Positions 1 to 6,669 of a DNA stretch of 18,859 nucleotides are shown one piece after another. The translations under genes were made by a program, and so were the position numbers. Source of the stretch: Nitrospirales bacterium (GTDB lineage Bacteria; Nitrospirota; Nitrospiria; Nitrospirales; UBA8639); NCBI GenBank assembly GCA_029261305.1, contig JAJDBO010000162.1:1-18859 (forward strand), read 5' to 3'. The notes beneath the pieces were generated by a model that was not told the DNA's origin, searched no databases, and saw nothing but the letters and a program-made list of their open reading frames with translations. How positions within the stretch are numbered: the stretch's first letter is position 1; each line of letters begins with the position of its first letter.

Positions 1-349
1 AGTAAATGATCTCTCAGGGGGAGAACGAAATCGCGTTCACCTCGCGAGCATGCTCAAAGAAGGCGCGAATGTCTTGATCCTGGACGAACCCACCAACGAT
101 TTGGATGTCAACACCTTGCGAGCGTTAGAAGAAGGACTAGAACAATTCGGTGGCTGCGCTGTGGTCAGTAGCCATGATCGTTGGTTCTTAGATCGAATCG
201 CCACACACATCTTAGCCTTCGAAGGCAACAGCCAAATCATCTGGTTTGAAGGCAACTACTCCGAATACGAAGCCAACCGCAAAAAACGCCTAGGTAAAGA
301 CGCCGACCAACCCCATCGAATTCGGTATCGGAAGTTGGCAAGGGAGTAG
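1..349 (+). CDS. ettA: Energy-dependent translational throttle protein EttA, C-terminal part (5' truncated by window edge)
   Basis: This is the last ~115 codons of an ABC-F ATPase. The frame is open from base 2 and stops with TAG at 347-349. Visible are the ABC signature LSGGERNR directly at the window start, a Walker B segment [12 protein letters not shown], and the H-loop [16 protein letters not shown]. The tail, with [15 protein letters not shown] followed by a short basic end, is characteristic of EttA rather than Uup or other ABC-F proteins. In E. coli EttA binds the ribosomal E site and couples translation initiation to the ATP/ADP ratio; it has no membrane domain. The ending is close in layout to the E. 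coli protein, so only the 5' part is missing. No convincing T-tailed terminator follows in the 136 nt before the next, convergent gene. The EttA subfamily call rests on the tail and is fairly secure. Confidence 0.9.
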   Translation, partial: VNDLSGGERNRVHLASMLKEGANVLILDEPTNDLDVNTLRALEEGLEQFGGCAVVSSHDRWFLDRIATHILAFEGNSQIIWFEGNYSEYEANRKKRLGKDADQPHRIRYRKLARE

Positions 350-485
350 AAAAAGTTATACCAACCTACACTATGGATTGAAGTAAAGAGAACATGTCAA
401 TTCGACTCACCTGGATACCTTCGAAGGGTAGCATAAAGGGCGTTACAGTTTGCGTATCCGTCGTCACATCATCAGGGCTCTTGAA

Positions 486-1271
486 TCACCATCCAGTCGA
501 GTCAGTGAGTCTACGCTCTCTCTTTTGGCAGGCCAAGATCACCCAGCCTATGGCGAGGGCAGCAATGATGTGTTTCAGAGAATGACCACTCATAAATCCG
601 GTGATTGCATATAGCTCAGGATCGAAAAACTCCACAACTTTTGCCAAGAGATACGTTCCAAGGGTCGCCCAAAGAAATGGGCTCCGTAAGGATCGCGTTC
701 CGAATAAGCTGAGTATCACGGGGATCAGCACCATTGGGAGAAATTGCACTACGCCATACGGCCTGAGGTCCCCCACTGCCCAGAGTTCCGTCCCATACCA
801 ATAGCCAATCGAGCCGACCCCTATTCCAATCAAAGGCCATAGGAGGGCCTTCCCTATGTTTGGAGACATGCAATCCCCAGTAATCATGGCCAGGAGTGCC
901 ATGAACGACACTGTCATGGGCAACCGATCCCAGACCAATGTGGCATTGGTAGGATGAACATGATAGTAGCCCGATCCCACGCCTACAAAAATCACACCAA
1001 TAAAGAAAATGTTATAGGCAAGTCGGCTGTCTGGGGAGTTCAACACGAACCCTTTTGAACGAGAAGACCATAGCCCTAGAATGCCCACAATCAAAAATGA
1101 AAGATTTGATACCACGTTGATACAATTGGGGATTCCTAGAAAGGTCGTCGTATCGGCAAAAGAATGATAGCGGAGATTTTGTGGAATGGGGTCAAGGAAC
1201 AATGGAACAGCCATTCCCGCAATAAGGAGACCGATGAGAATTCCATGCCGCCAATTCAATCCTGAAATCAT
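486..1271 (-). CDS. Alkaline ceramidase-like integral membrane hydrolase (CREST superfamily)
   Basis: 261-residue multi-pass membrane protein with about seven hydrophobic segments. Conserved positions fit the alkaline ceramidase/CREST family: Ser55 in NVVSNLSF, His104 and His106 in GSGYYHVHPTN, Asp115 in WDRLPM, and a terminal HxxxH pair, His230 and His234, in GHSLKHIIAA. In characterised members the His and Asp residues hold a zinc ion that attacks an amide bond in the membrane. The substrate here is unknown, and a ceramide substrate should not be assumed for a bacterium. I chose the ATG at 1271 because GAGGA lies 5 nt upstream. The frame is open further upstream to a TTG at 1346 and an ATG at 1283, but neither has a ribosome site. 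The gene stands alone: it is convergent with ettA and divergent from the 1463 cluster. Confidence 0.75.
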   Translation of the reverse strand: MISGLNWRHGILIGLLIAGMAVPLFLDPIPQNLRYHSFADTTTFLGIPNCINVVSNLSFLIVGILGLWSSRSKGFVLNSPDSRLAYNIFFIGVIFVGVGSGYYHVHPTNATLVWDRLPMTVSFMALLAMITGDCMSPNIGKALLWPLIGIGVGSIGYWYGTELWAVGDLRPYGVVQFLPMVLIPVILSLFGTRSLRSPFLWATLGTYLLAKVVEFFDPELYAITGFMSGHSLKHIIAALAIGWVILACQKRERRLTDSTGW

Positions 1272-1462
1272 CGTTGTCCTCATAAGAATCCGTGAAAGAC
1301 CAATAGGATACTTGCCATGGCCCCACCTAGAAATCCTTAACCCCAATACCGTACAATCACCCAGTAAATGAAATGGACTAACCCAACACCCAATCTTTTC
1401 CCTTGGCTAAAGACCGGACATTAACCCCCTTTACCAGCAGTTCAGGAAACAGGAATGATCTT

Positions 1463-1684
1463 TTGAATATTCAAACACACCCAGACATTTGGATTGCACG
1501 CGTCATTGGCATTCTGGCCATTGCCTTGGGCTTTGTGTCAGGCATTGAAGGTTTGGACCAGCCAGAATCTTTGTGGCTCCCCACCGCCTTGGCCCTCATC
1601 TTGACAGGACTTTGCGCACAAGGCTATGCCTTCTATCGTACCATTACCGAAAAGATTCAACCGGAGGACAAAAAGGACTCATGA
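1463..1684 (+). CDS. Small two-helix membrane protein, function unknown
   Basis: The frame encodes a short protein with two hydrophobic stretches, around WIARVIGILAIALGFVSGI and LPTALALILTGLCAQGYAFY, and a charged C-terminus ending KIQPEDKKDS. The frame is open from a TTG at 1403 (93 residues), but that codon has no ribosome site. A TTG at 1463 has AGGA 8 nt upstream and gives 73 residues, so I prefer it with low certainty. The stop codon overlaps the start of the following lipoprotein gene as ATGA (1681-1684), which argues strongly that this is a real, translationally coupled gene. No family is recognised. It may be an inner-membrane partner of the downstream lipoprotein, but only the coupling suggests this. 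Confidence 0.6.
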   Translation: MNIQTHPDIWIARVIGILAIALGFVSGIEGLDQPESLWLPTALALILTGLCAQGYAFYRTITEKIQPEDKKDS

Positions 1685-2130
1685 TTGTGTTTCGTTTTCT
1701 CTCGACCAGCACTCACCGCTATCTGATGCCCCTATTATTCTGGACTGGACTAGCTCTTGTTCTGCTTTCACTTGGAGCCTGTAGCCATTGGCGCGACTCT
1801 TACCTCAAGGGAGCCGTAGAGGAAGCAACACAGGACGATATTGTGGCCAAATTCGGAGAACCATGGCGCAAGAAAGAATCCCTGCTCAATGGTGATTCCA
1901 CCTGGATTTATCGCTACACCTTAACCAAAGACGAACTTGATCCAATGGGAGTCAATACCTTAGGCAAGGGTGTGACCCAAGTGGCCAACTCCGCAGCCTC
2001 CTTGGTGGGTGGGGGTGATCCCAACCTCGCGGTCAATAAGCCTAAATGCTTCCACTATGTGCTTACCTTTGATCAATCCAAAATCCTTCAGCGCTGGATT
2101 CGAGAATCCTGCTCTAGCACGTCCCTATGA
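1681..2130 (+). CDS. BamE/SmpA-like outer-membrane lipoprotein
   Basis: 149-residue putative lipoprotein. A long hydrophobic N-terminus runs into a lipobox, LSLGAC, with the acylated Cys at residue 34. The mature part carries a segment, roughly residues 45-75, of the pattern ATQDDIVAKFGEPWRKKES...WIYRY. This resembles the helix-turn plus first strand of the BamE/SmpA/OmlA fold, in which a small lipoprotein stabilises the outer-membrane assembly machine. The similarity is by pattern only; other small lipoproteins share this fold, so the Bam role is inference. A glycine-rich stretch (AASLVGGGD) and two Cys residues lie in the second half. The ATG at 1681 is chosen over an upstream in-frame start (1573) because it gives a proper signal peptide and has purine-rich GGAGG/AAGGA sites just upstream. 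The gene is coupled by ATGA overlaps on both sides, to the small membrane protein before it and the RNA methyltransferase after it. Confidence 0.7.
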   Translation: MIVFRFLSTSTHRYLMPLLFWTGLALVLLSLGACSHWRDSYLKGAVEEATQDDIVAKFGEPWRKKESLLNGDSTWIYRYTLTKDELDPMGVNTLGKGVTQVANSAASLVGGGDPNLAVNKPKCFHYVLTFDQSKILQRWIRESCSSTSL

Positions 2131-3308
2131 ACGGGACACACCAATCCACCTTCTTCGCCCCCTGTCCTCGTGGGCTTGAGACCGTCCTTCGTGACGAGTT
2201 GATTCAACTCTCTGCAGAAGATATTGCTCCCCTTCAGGGTGGTGTTCAATTTCGCGGGCCCTTTGATCTCTGCTATCGGGTCAACCTTCATAGTCGAATC
2301 GCCAGTCGGGTGTTATGGGCCATATCCGAATGTTCGTATCGAACAGAGCATGATGTCTATCACAAAGCCGTAGCGCTAAATTGGCCTTCCTGGTTTGCCG
2401 TCAACCACCGGATAAAAGTCCATGTCAGCGCTCACCATTGTCCACTTCCCAGTCTTGAATTCGTGACACTGCGGATTAAAGATGCGATCTGTGATCACTT
2501 TCGCAAGACTCAGGGGAGCAGACCTCACGTTGATACTCGCAATCCCGACATTGGCATTTATGCCTTTCTCGACGACCACACCTGTACATTTTATCTCGAT
2601 ACTACTGGCGAGCCTCTCTTTAAACGAGGATACCGCAGAGCCCAAGGCCCCTCACCCTTACGAGAAAACCTTGCCGCTGGCATTTTGAGTCTTGCCGGTT
2701 GGACACCTGGACAAGTGTTGCTTGACCCCATGTGTGGAAGTGGCACCTTCTTACTAGAGGCCGCTCAAATTACCTGTAATATTGCTCCTGGACGTAACCG
2801 TACTTTTGCTTTTGAAAATTTTCTAGGGTTCGATCAAAATGCCTGGACACAACTTCTTACCAAAAGCCAGGACGCAGAGGGAACGATGGAGGCTGGCACC
2901 ATTTTTGGCTCTGATCACGATCCTCAAGCAGTGAGCGCAGCGACAATGAATATCGAAGCTGCTGGCTTTTCGGACGCCATTGCTATAGACCAAGCCGATG
3001 TCTTGGAGGTCCATCCAACCCATTCTCAGGGGCTGCTCATCACCAATCCACCCTATGGAGTCCGCAGCGGGCATGACACACAACTTGACGAATGGTACCC
3101 TCAACTGGGCGATGCACTGAAACGCCACTTCGTAGGATGGCAGGCGTTTCTCTTTACGGCAGATTTACGCTTACCCAAACGAATTCGACTGGCGGCTAGA
3201 CGACGAACCCCTCTCTTTAATGGAGCTCTGGAATGTCGCTTGTTTGAATATCCCATTGTCCAAGGCAGCAACCGTTCAAAGTCGACTCCTTTACCACTAT
3301 CCACTTAG
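2127..3308 (+). CDS. THUMP-domain class I SAM-dependent RNA methyltransferase (RlmL/YpsC/Trm14-like)
   Basis: 393 residues. The N-terminal ~165 residues (FFAPCPRGLETVLRDEL ... YLDTTGEPLFKRGYR) match the ferredoxin-like plus THUMP RNA-binding half of this family. The C-terminal half is a Rossmann methyltransferase with SAM-binding motif I, DPMCGSGTF, at residues 200-208, an acidic GSDHDPQAV, and the catalytic NPPY tetrad at 307-310, diagnostic of N-methylation of an exocyclic amine. Known relatives make m2G in 23S rRNA (RlmL) or tRNA (Trm14/TrmG10). The length matches stand-alone enzymes, not the ~700-residue RlmKL fusion of E. coli. Target base and RNA cannot be decided from sequence alone. 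The start ATG overlaps the lipoprotein stop as ATGA. A double-CxxC protein follows 15 nt after the stop, probably on the same transcript. Confidence 0.88.
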   Translation: MNGTHQSTFFAPCPRGLETVLRDELIQLSAEDIAPLQGGVQFRGPFDLCYRVNLHSRIASRVLWAISECSYRTEHDVYHKAVALNWPSWFAVNHRIKVHVSAHHCPLPSLEFVTLRIKDAICDHFRKTQGSRPHVDTRNPDIGIYAFLDDHTCTFYLDTTGEPLFKRGYRRAQGPSPLRENLAAGILSLAGWTPGQVLLDPMCGSGTFLLEAAQITCNIAPGRNRTFAFENFLGFDQNAWTQLLTKSQDAEGTMEAGTIFGSDHDPQAVSAATMNIEAAGFSDAIAIDQADVLEVHPTHSQGLLITNPPYGVRSGHDTQLDEWYPQLGDALKRHFVGWQAFLFTADLRLPKRIRLAARRRTPLFNGALECRLFEYPIVQGSNRSKSTPLPLST

Positions 3309-3323
3309 CGCGAGATCATAACG

Positions 3324-3671
3324 ATGCCAACTATTTACAACAGTGGTGCCTTCTTACAGCAATGTTTCTCGGTCCATCCTCTATCGCTGAGTTTTAAGAT
3401 GCTCACCCTTCCAGATAAAATTGGCATTGCCTGCGTCAATTGCAAATTTCGCCATAGACTCACCGTCACCACCATTTCTCGTATTATTGGGGATGCTGAG
3501 TCGTTTAAAGAGGGGGATGCCGAAAGCCTAAAATCTTGCGTCACACAACATAAGGAAGATTTGCATGTGACTGACGTCAGTGTGGAACAGGATTTCGTGC
3601 ACTTTCGTTGTCGCCTCTGTAAAATCGGCTTTCAAGTCAATATCACTTTATACGAAACCTACCAACCGTAA
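3324..3671 (+). CDS. Double-CxxC zinc-ribbon-like protein, function unknown
   Basis: 115 residues with no signal peptide. Two CxxC knuckles, CVNC at residues 37-40 and CRLC near residue 98, are placed like the two halves of a zinc ribbon separated by ~57 residues. Between them lies an imperfect short duplication, GDAESFKE followed by GDAESLKS. The sequence after each knuckle (KFRHRLTV and KIGFQVNI) has alternating hydrophobic residues that could form beta strands packing around one metal. I recognise no family. It begins 15 nt after the RNA methyltransferase, so the two probably share a transcript, and a strong terminator follows ~100 nt downstream. The ribosome site before ATG 3324 is weak (GAG about 8 nt away). 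An internal ATG at 3399 is an alternative start that would keep both knuckles. A nucleic-acid-related role is a guess from the neighbour only. Confidence 0.6.
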   Translation: MPTIYNSGAFLQQCFSVHPLSLSFKMLTLPDKIGIACVNCKFRHRLTVTTISRIIGDAESFKEGDAESLKSCVTQHKEDLHVTDVSVEQDFVHFRCRLCKIGFQVNITLYETYQP

Positions 3672-3679
3672 ATTTATAA

Positions 3680-3712
3680 AACGTCGTTCGTCGCTTATAT
3701 CTCGTTGCTCGT
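3680..3712. repeat. Degenerate CGTCG/CGTTG short-repeat patch
   Basis: The gap holds a run of near-repeats of 5-8 nt (CGTCGTTCGTCG, then CTCGTTGCTCG). Read on the other strand these are variants of ACGAGC/ACGAAC. They encode nothing visible and are too irregular for CRISPR. Similar low-complexity patches are, from general knowledge, frequent between genes in some Nitrospira genomes. Confidence 0.4.
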
Positions 3713-3763
3713 AAAATCAGAGCAAGAAAAAACGTACTAGAGTATTCTTCACATCCCAGAAAT

Positions 3764-3798
3764 AAAAAAAGAGCCGCTCCAGGTGGAGCGGCTCTTTT
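3764..3798. terminator. Bidirectional intrinsic terminator between the methyltransferase cluster and peroxiredoxin gene
   Basis: A perfect 10-bp GC-rich stem, GAGCCGCTCC (3771-3780) with GGAGCGGCTC (3785-3794), has a 4-nt AGGT loop. It is flanked by A7 on the left and T4 on the right, so it can stop transcription in both directions. It sits between convergent genes: the plus-strand cluster ending at 3671 and the minus-strand peroxiredoxin ending at 3826. Confidence 0.92.
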
Positions 3799-3825
3799 CG
3801 AAAGAACGAGGTTTGCGAGAAGGTA

Positions 3826-4461
3826 TTACTTGTTAGGCTGTGGCGTGAACCGAAGATATGGCTTCACGGCCCGGTGGCCCTTGGGAAATTTGGCGGGAAT
3901 TTCGTCGTCCTTCACCGCAGGAACAATGATACAATCTTCCCCGTCCTTCCAATTGGCTGGGGTGGCCACTTGATGTTTAGCCGTTAATTGCAACGAGTCC
4001 ACAACACGAAGAATTTCATCGAAGTTCCTTCCAGTCGACGCTGGATAGGTCAAGGTGAGTTTGACCTTCTTATCCGGCCCAATCACAAACACAGACCGCA
4101 CCGTCATATTATCTAAAGCATTTGGGTGAATCATGTCATAGAGATTCGCCACTGTTCTATCAGGATCCGCAATGATCGGATAGCTCACCGTGCAATTTTG
4201 CGTTTCATTAATATCATTCACCCAACCTTTATGAGAATCGAGGGCATCCACGCTCACCGCCAAGACCTTCACATTGCGCTTCTTAAACTCTTCAGTAATT
4301 TTCGCCACAGCCCCTAGCTCCGTCGTACAGACCGGGGTAAAATCCTTCGGATGGGAAAATAAAATACCCCATCCGGTGCCAAGCCATTCATGAAAATTGA
4401 CTGTCCCTTCAGTGGTTTCCGCCGTAAAATTTGGAGCCTCGTCACCTAAACGAATTGCCAT
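3826..4461 (-). CDS. 1-Cys peroxiredoxin (Prx6/AhpC-TSA family)
   Basis: 211-residue cytoplasmic thiol peroxidase that reduces H2O2 and organic peroxides. The active-site block SHPKDFTPVCTTELG carries Thr42 and the peroxidatic Cys45, with His37 in the position typical of the Prx6 class. Arg122, in TVRSVFVIGPD, is the usual stabilising arginine. The ~50-residue C-terminal extension (NWKDGEDCIIVP ... KGHRAVKPYLRFTP) is the Prx6-type dimerisation domain and fits the family length. Cys90 and Cys177 are also present; neither sits where a classical 2-Cys resolving cysteine would be, so a 1-Cys mechanism is likely but not certain. The start is well supported by GAGGAGGA 7 nt upstream. The gene is bounded downstream by the bidirectional terminator and upstream by a 198-nt gap to msrP. 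Confidence 0.93.
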   Translation of the reverse strand: MAIRLGDEAPNFTAETTEGTVNFHEWLGTGWGILFSHPKDFTPVCTTELGAVAKITEEFKKRNVKVLAVSVDALDSHKGWVNDINETQNCTVSYPIIADPDRTVANLYDMIHPNALDNMTVRSVFVIGPDKKVKLTLTYPASTGRNFDEILRVVDSLQLTAKHQVATPANWKDGEDCIIVPAVKDDEIPAKFPKGHRAVKPYLRFTPQPNK

Positions 4462-4599
4462 GATCTATTCCTCCTCTACATTATGAATTCTGATATTTGA
4501 GTCGTTACATTCACAGAAATGAGAACGGTCGCAACTCCAAACTGTTTCGAGTAACAGCTGGTCCTATAGAGACCGTAGAAAAGTATACCCTTCAGGCAA

Positions 4600-4647
4600 A
4601 AATCTCGTCAACACAGCCAGATGTTTATGTCAGGATCCACGAGATTT
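4600..4647 (-). terminator. Possible large-loop terminator downstream of msrP
   Basis: Nine-base arms, AAATCTCGT at 4600-4608 and ACGAGATTT at 4639-4647, can pair across a 30-nt loop 12 nt past the msrP stop. In the msrP reading direction the second arm runs into five U residues. The long loop makes it weaker than a classical terminator. Confidence 0.35.
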
Positions 4648-4659
4648 GAACGGCCCCAA

Positions 4660-5646
4660 TTACCCATAGAGGCTCCCAACCCAAGGGGTGTAACCATTGA
4701 AAAGTTGGGTGGGAAAGCGTTGATCCGTTCCCAACATTCGTTCCGTCGCTTGCGACCACCTCGGATGCGGAATACGTGGGTTCACATTGGCCACGACATC
4801 ATATTCAGCGGGTGCCATGGTATTCCAAAATGTTGTTGGTTGTTCAGCCATAAATTCAATCGACACAATGGACTTGATGCTTTTGAAACCATATTTCCAT
4901 GGGGTCACCAGACGAATCGGCGCTCCATGCTGCTTAGGCAACGGGTGCCCATAGACCCCGGTTGCGAGTAAGGCCAAATCGTTCATGGCCTCTGCGAGAG
5001 TCAGGGTTTCGGTATACGGCCACGGACCATATCCACGTTGCCCCATCGCAATATTTGGGGCGTGAAACGAGGTAAATCGAAGATAGCGGGCAGTACTAAG
5101 AGGCTCCACGTTCTTGACTAACACTTTCAAAGGAAATCCCGTCCACGGGACGGCCATCGCCCAAGCTTCTACACATCGATGCCGATACAGCCGCTCTTCC
5201 AAGGGCATGGTTTTGAGCAGATCATCCACATCAATGATCTGTGGGTTCTTGACCAATCCTTTAATCTCAACCGTCCAAGGCCGAGGCTTAAACCCTCCAA
5301 CACGTTTCCAAATATCATCCTTGGCTTCGCTGAATTCATAAAAGTTGTTGTATTGGGCAGCAATATGTTCTTCAGTTATCGCACGATCGAGTTTGAACTC
5401 AGGATTTGAAGAAACAGGATACACCTGCCTATCTACATCCGAAAATTCAAAATTCTTAGGATTCTTGGAAAATTCCTCTTCACTCACCGGCATTGAACAC
5501 CCAGGCAATACTCCTGTTGCCAACAATGCCCCAGCACCGACTAATTTCAAATATGACCGGCGCGACACGGCCTTCAGATACACTGATTCTGGCGTAGCAA
5601 GTCGATCAGGAAATCGCCATAAAGGGGGAAGGATGATATTTGCCAT
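4660..5646 (-). CDS. msrP: Periplasmic protein-methionine-sulfoxide reductase, molybdopterin subunit MsrP (YedY)
   Basis: 328 residues of the sulfite-oxidase fold. Oxidised methionines in periplasmic proteins are repaired with electrons normally supplied by the haem membrane protein MsrQ. The N-terminus has a twin-arginine signal, SRRSYLKLVG (Arg29-Arg30), followed by a hydrophobic stretch. The molybdenum-ligating Cys158 lies in YRHRCVEAWAMAVPWTGFP, and NNFYEF, GAPIRLVTPWKYGFKSIKSI and HPRWSQATER are MsrP hallmarks. The signal ends in VLPGC, a lipobox-like string with Cys50, so it may be a Tat-exported lipoprotein; this is inference, and Pro at -2 is atypical. No msrQ lies next to it, so the electron donor must be elsewhere or different. 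The start ATG has only a weak ribosome site (GGTGGG about 9 nt upstream), but the N-terminus is right for the family. A ~110-nt spacer separates it from the csp terminator. Confidence 0.93.
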   Translation of the reverse strand: MANIILPPLWRFPDRLATPESVYLKAVSRRSYLKLVGAGALLATGVLPGCSMPVSEEEFSKNPKNFEFSDVDRQVYPVSSNPEFKLDRAITEEHIAAQYNNFYEFSEAKDDIWKRVGGFKPRPWTVEIKGLVKNPQIIDVDDLLKTMPLEERLYRHRCVEAWAMAVPWTGFPLKVLVKNVEPLSTARYLRFTSFHAPNIAMGQRGYGPWPYTETLTLAEAMNDLALLATGVYGHPLPKQHGAPIRLVTPWKYGFKSIKSIVSIEFMAEQPTTFWNTMAPAEYDVVANVNPRIPHPRWSQATERMLGTDQRFPTQLFNGYTPWVGSLYG

Positions 5647-5750
5647 AAAGAGGTTCCCACCACATTATTATTCAAAAAAACCAAGAGCAGCCATGAAGAA
5701 CAAATGATTCTACCTTGGATTCTGAGTGTAAAAATGAACGAATGGCCAAT

Positions 5751-5780
5751 AAAAAAGGAGAGGCTTTCACCTCTCCTTTT
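5751..5780. terminator. Intrinsic terminator downstream of csp, A/T-flanked on both sides
   Basis: Stem GGAGAGG (5757-5763) pairs with CCTCTCC (5770-5776) around a 6-nt loop, with A6 on the left and T4 on the right. It lies 3' of the minus-strand csp gene and upstream of msrP, so csp read-through into msrP is probably limited. Confidence 0.85.
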
Positions 5781-5839
5781 CTATTTCAACATTTTTTAGA
5801 AACCAAAATTTCACGAAAAGGTATTAAATTTTTCTACCT

Positions 5840-6073
5840 TTAGCCAGCTGATTGTGGAGCTGCAGCAGTTTTCTCCACATTCGCCGCTTGGGGACCTTTT
5901 GCTCCCTCTACCAAATCAAATTCAACGGGCTCACCTTCTTTCAAAGTTTTAAATCCTTCTCCTCCTAAGGCAGAATAATGGACAAACACATCCTGTTCGC
6001 CATCGACTCGAATAAATCCGAATCCCTTCCGATCGTTAAACCACTTTACTGTCCCAGTCTTTCGATCACTCAC
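5840..6073 (-). CDS. Cold-shock domain protein (CspA family)
   Basis: 77-residue single cold-shock domain, an OB-fold RNA/DNA chaperone that melts mRNA secondary structure. It shows the opening [15 protein letters not shown] with RNP1 (KGFGFI), RNP2 as VFVHYSAL, the central [15 protein letters not shown], and GPQAANV near the end, plus a short Ala-rich tail. The frame extends upstream to a TTG at 6121, which would add 16 charged residues. I choose the GTG at 6073 because AAGGAGGAG (6077-6085) sits immediately upstream at ideal spacing and the resulting length is normal for the family. The extended residues would be encoded across the ribosome site itself. The gene is monocistronic: a terminator follows, and the leader contains a hairpin with a U8 tail (separate entry). 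Cold or growth-phase control through the leader is plausible but not shown. Confidence 0.92.
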   Translation of the reverse strand: MSDRKTGTVKWFNDRKGFGFIRVDGEQDVFVHYSALGGEGFKTLKEGEPVEFDLVEGAKGPQAANVEKTAAAPQSAG

Positions 6074-6076
6074 AGG

Positions 6077-6087
6077 CTCCTCCTTTT
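6077..6087 (-). promoter_or_regulatory. Strong ribosome binding site fixing the GTG start of csp
   Basis: On the minus strand this reads AAAAGGAGGAG, followed by CCT and the GTG start codon. It is a near-perfect anti-16S match, and it decides the short start over the in-frame TTG at 6121 and ATG at 6097, neither of which has comparable pairing at usable distance. Confidence 0.75.
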
Positions 6088-6129
6088 CCTGGACCATTGG
6101 AAACGATTTTTCCTTGCTCAATTGGCCCT

Positions 6130-6170
6130 AAAAAAAACAAGCCGCAAAAGGACAATTCGCCCCCTGCGGC
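6130..6170 (-). terminator. Terminator-like hairpin in the csp leader (possible attenuator)
   Basis: In the minus-strand transcript GCCGCA pairs with TGCGGC. The stem can be extended inward through three G-U and two G-C pairs to about 11 bp with an 8-nt loop. It is followed by TTG and then eight U residues (6137-6130). No gene lies upstream on this strand for more than 2 kb, so it is unlikely to end another gene. It lies about 60 nt before the csp GTG. Confidence 0.55.
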
Positions 6171-6645
6171 ATCTCTTAGATAAAAGTTATCATTATGAAA
6201 ACCTGAAAATAAAGGCAGGATCTATCATAATCACAATACTATGTCAACAACAATAAGTGTCTTTCCAGGAGACGACTTCCAAGCTCCTACACGAATTATT
6301 CAGTCAAAATTACCCTGACGGTCATTTTTTCAAATTTATTGACCATGAATTTTCGAATAAATTGTATTTTGTGTCCTACCTCAGAAAAAAATTTATTTGA
6401 ATTTTTGAATGATTTTTCCACCAAAATTTTCAGGTCTAACAATCCCCTGTTCCCTATCAGATTTTTTCCTTCCGAGTGATACTAAGGATTTTTTTTCCTA
6501 GCTTAGCCTCCTTCCCACTATGTTGAGAGACATTAAAATTATTCAAATTTTTCCAAAATTACGTATATATACCGAACGCCAACCACTACACCTCAAGTAA
6601 CTTTCTCGAAGCACATTTTATCAAAAAATTACTCGCAACAATTTG

Positions 6646-6669
6646 TTTTCATTAACTTTTTAATGAAAA
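6646..6669. repeat. AT-rich perfect inverted repeat upstream of the FnIII-type gene
   Basis: Ten-base arms, TTTTCATTAA (6646-6655) and TTAATGAAAA (6660-6669), surround a 4-nt CTTT loop, 90 nt before the chosen start codon. It is followed by A rather than T on the plus strand, so it is not a plus-strand terminator. An operator dyad or a leader hairpin are the likelier readings. Confidence 0.5.

Noticed and set aside
3680..3712. Short repeats as a CRISPR array
   Set aside because: Units are 5-8 nt, irregular and without spacers; no cas genes are present.
4621..4971. Plus-strand open frame of 116 codons opposite the 3' end of msrP
   Set aside because: It lies almost wholly inside msrP on the opposite strand, has no ribosome site, and shows no recognisable motif.
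6224..6247. TTGACA (6247-6242) and TATGAT (6229-6224) on the minus strand as a csp promoter
   Set aside because: The two hexamers are separated by only 12 nt, too short for a sigma-70 promoter; either one may be used with another partner, but no good pair was found.
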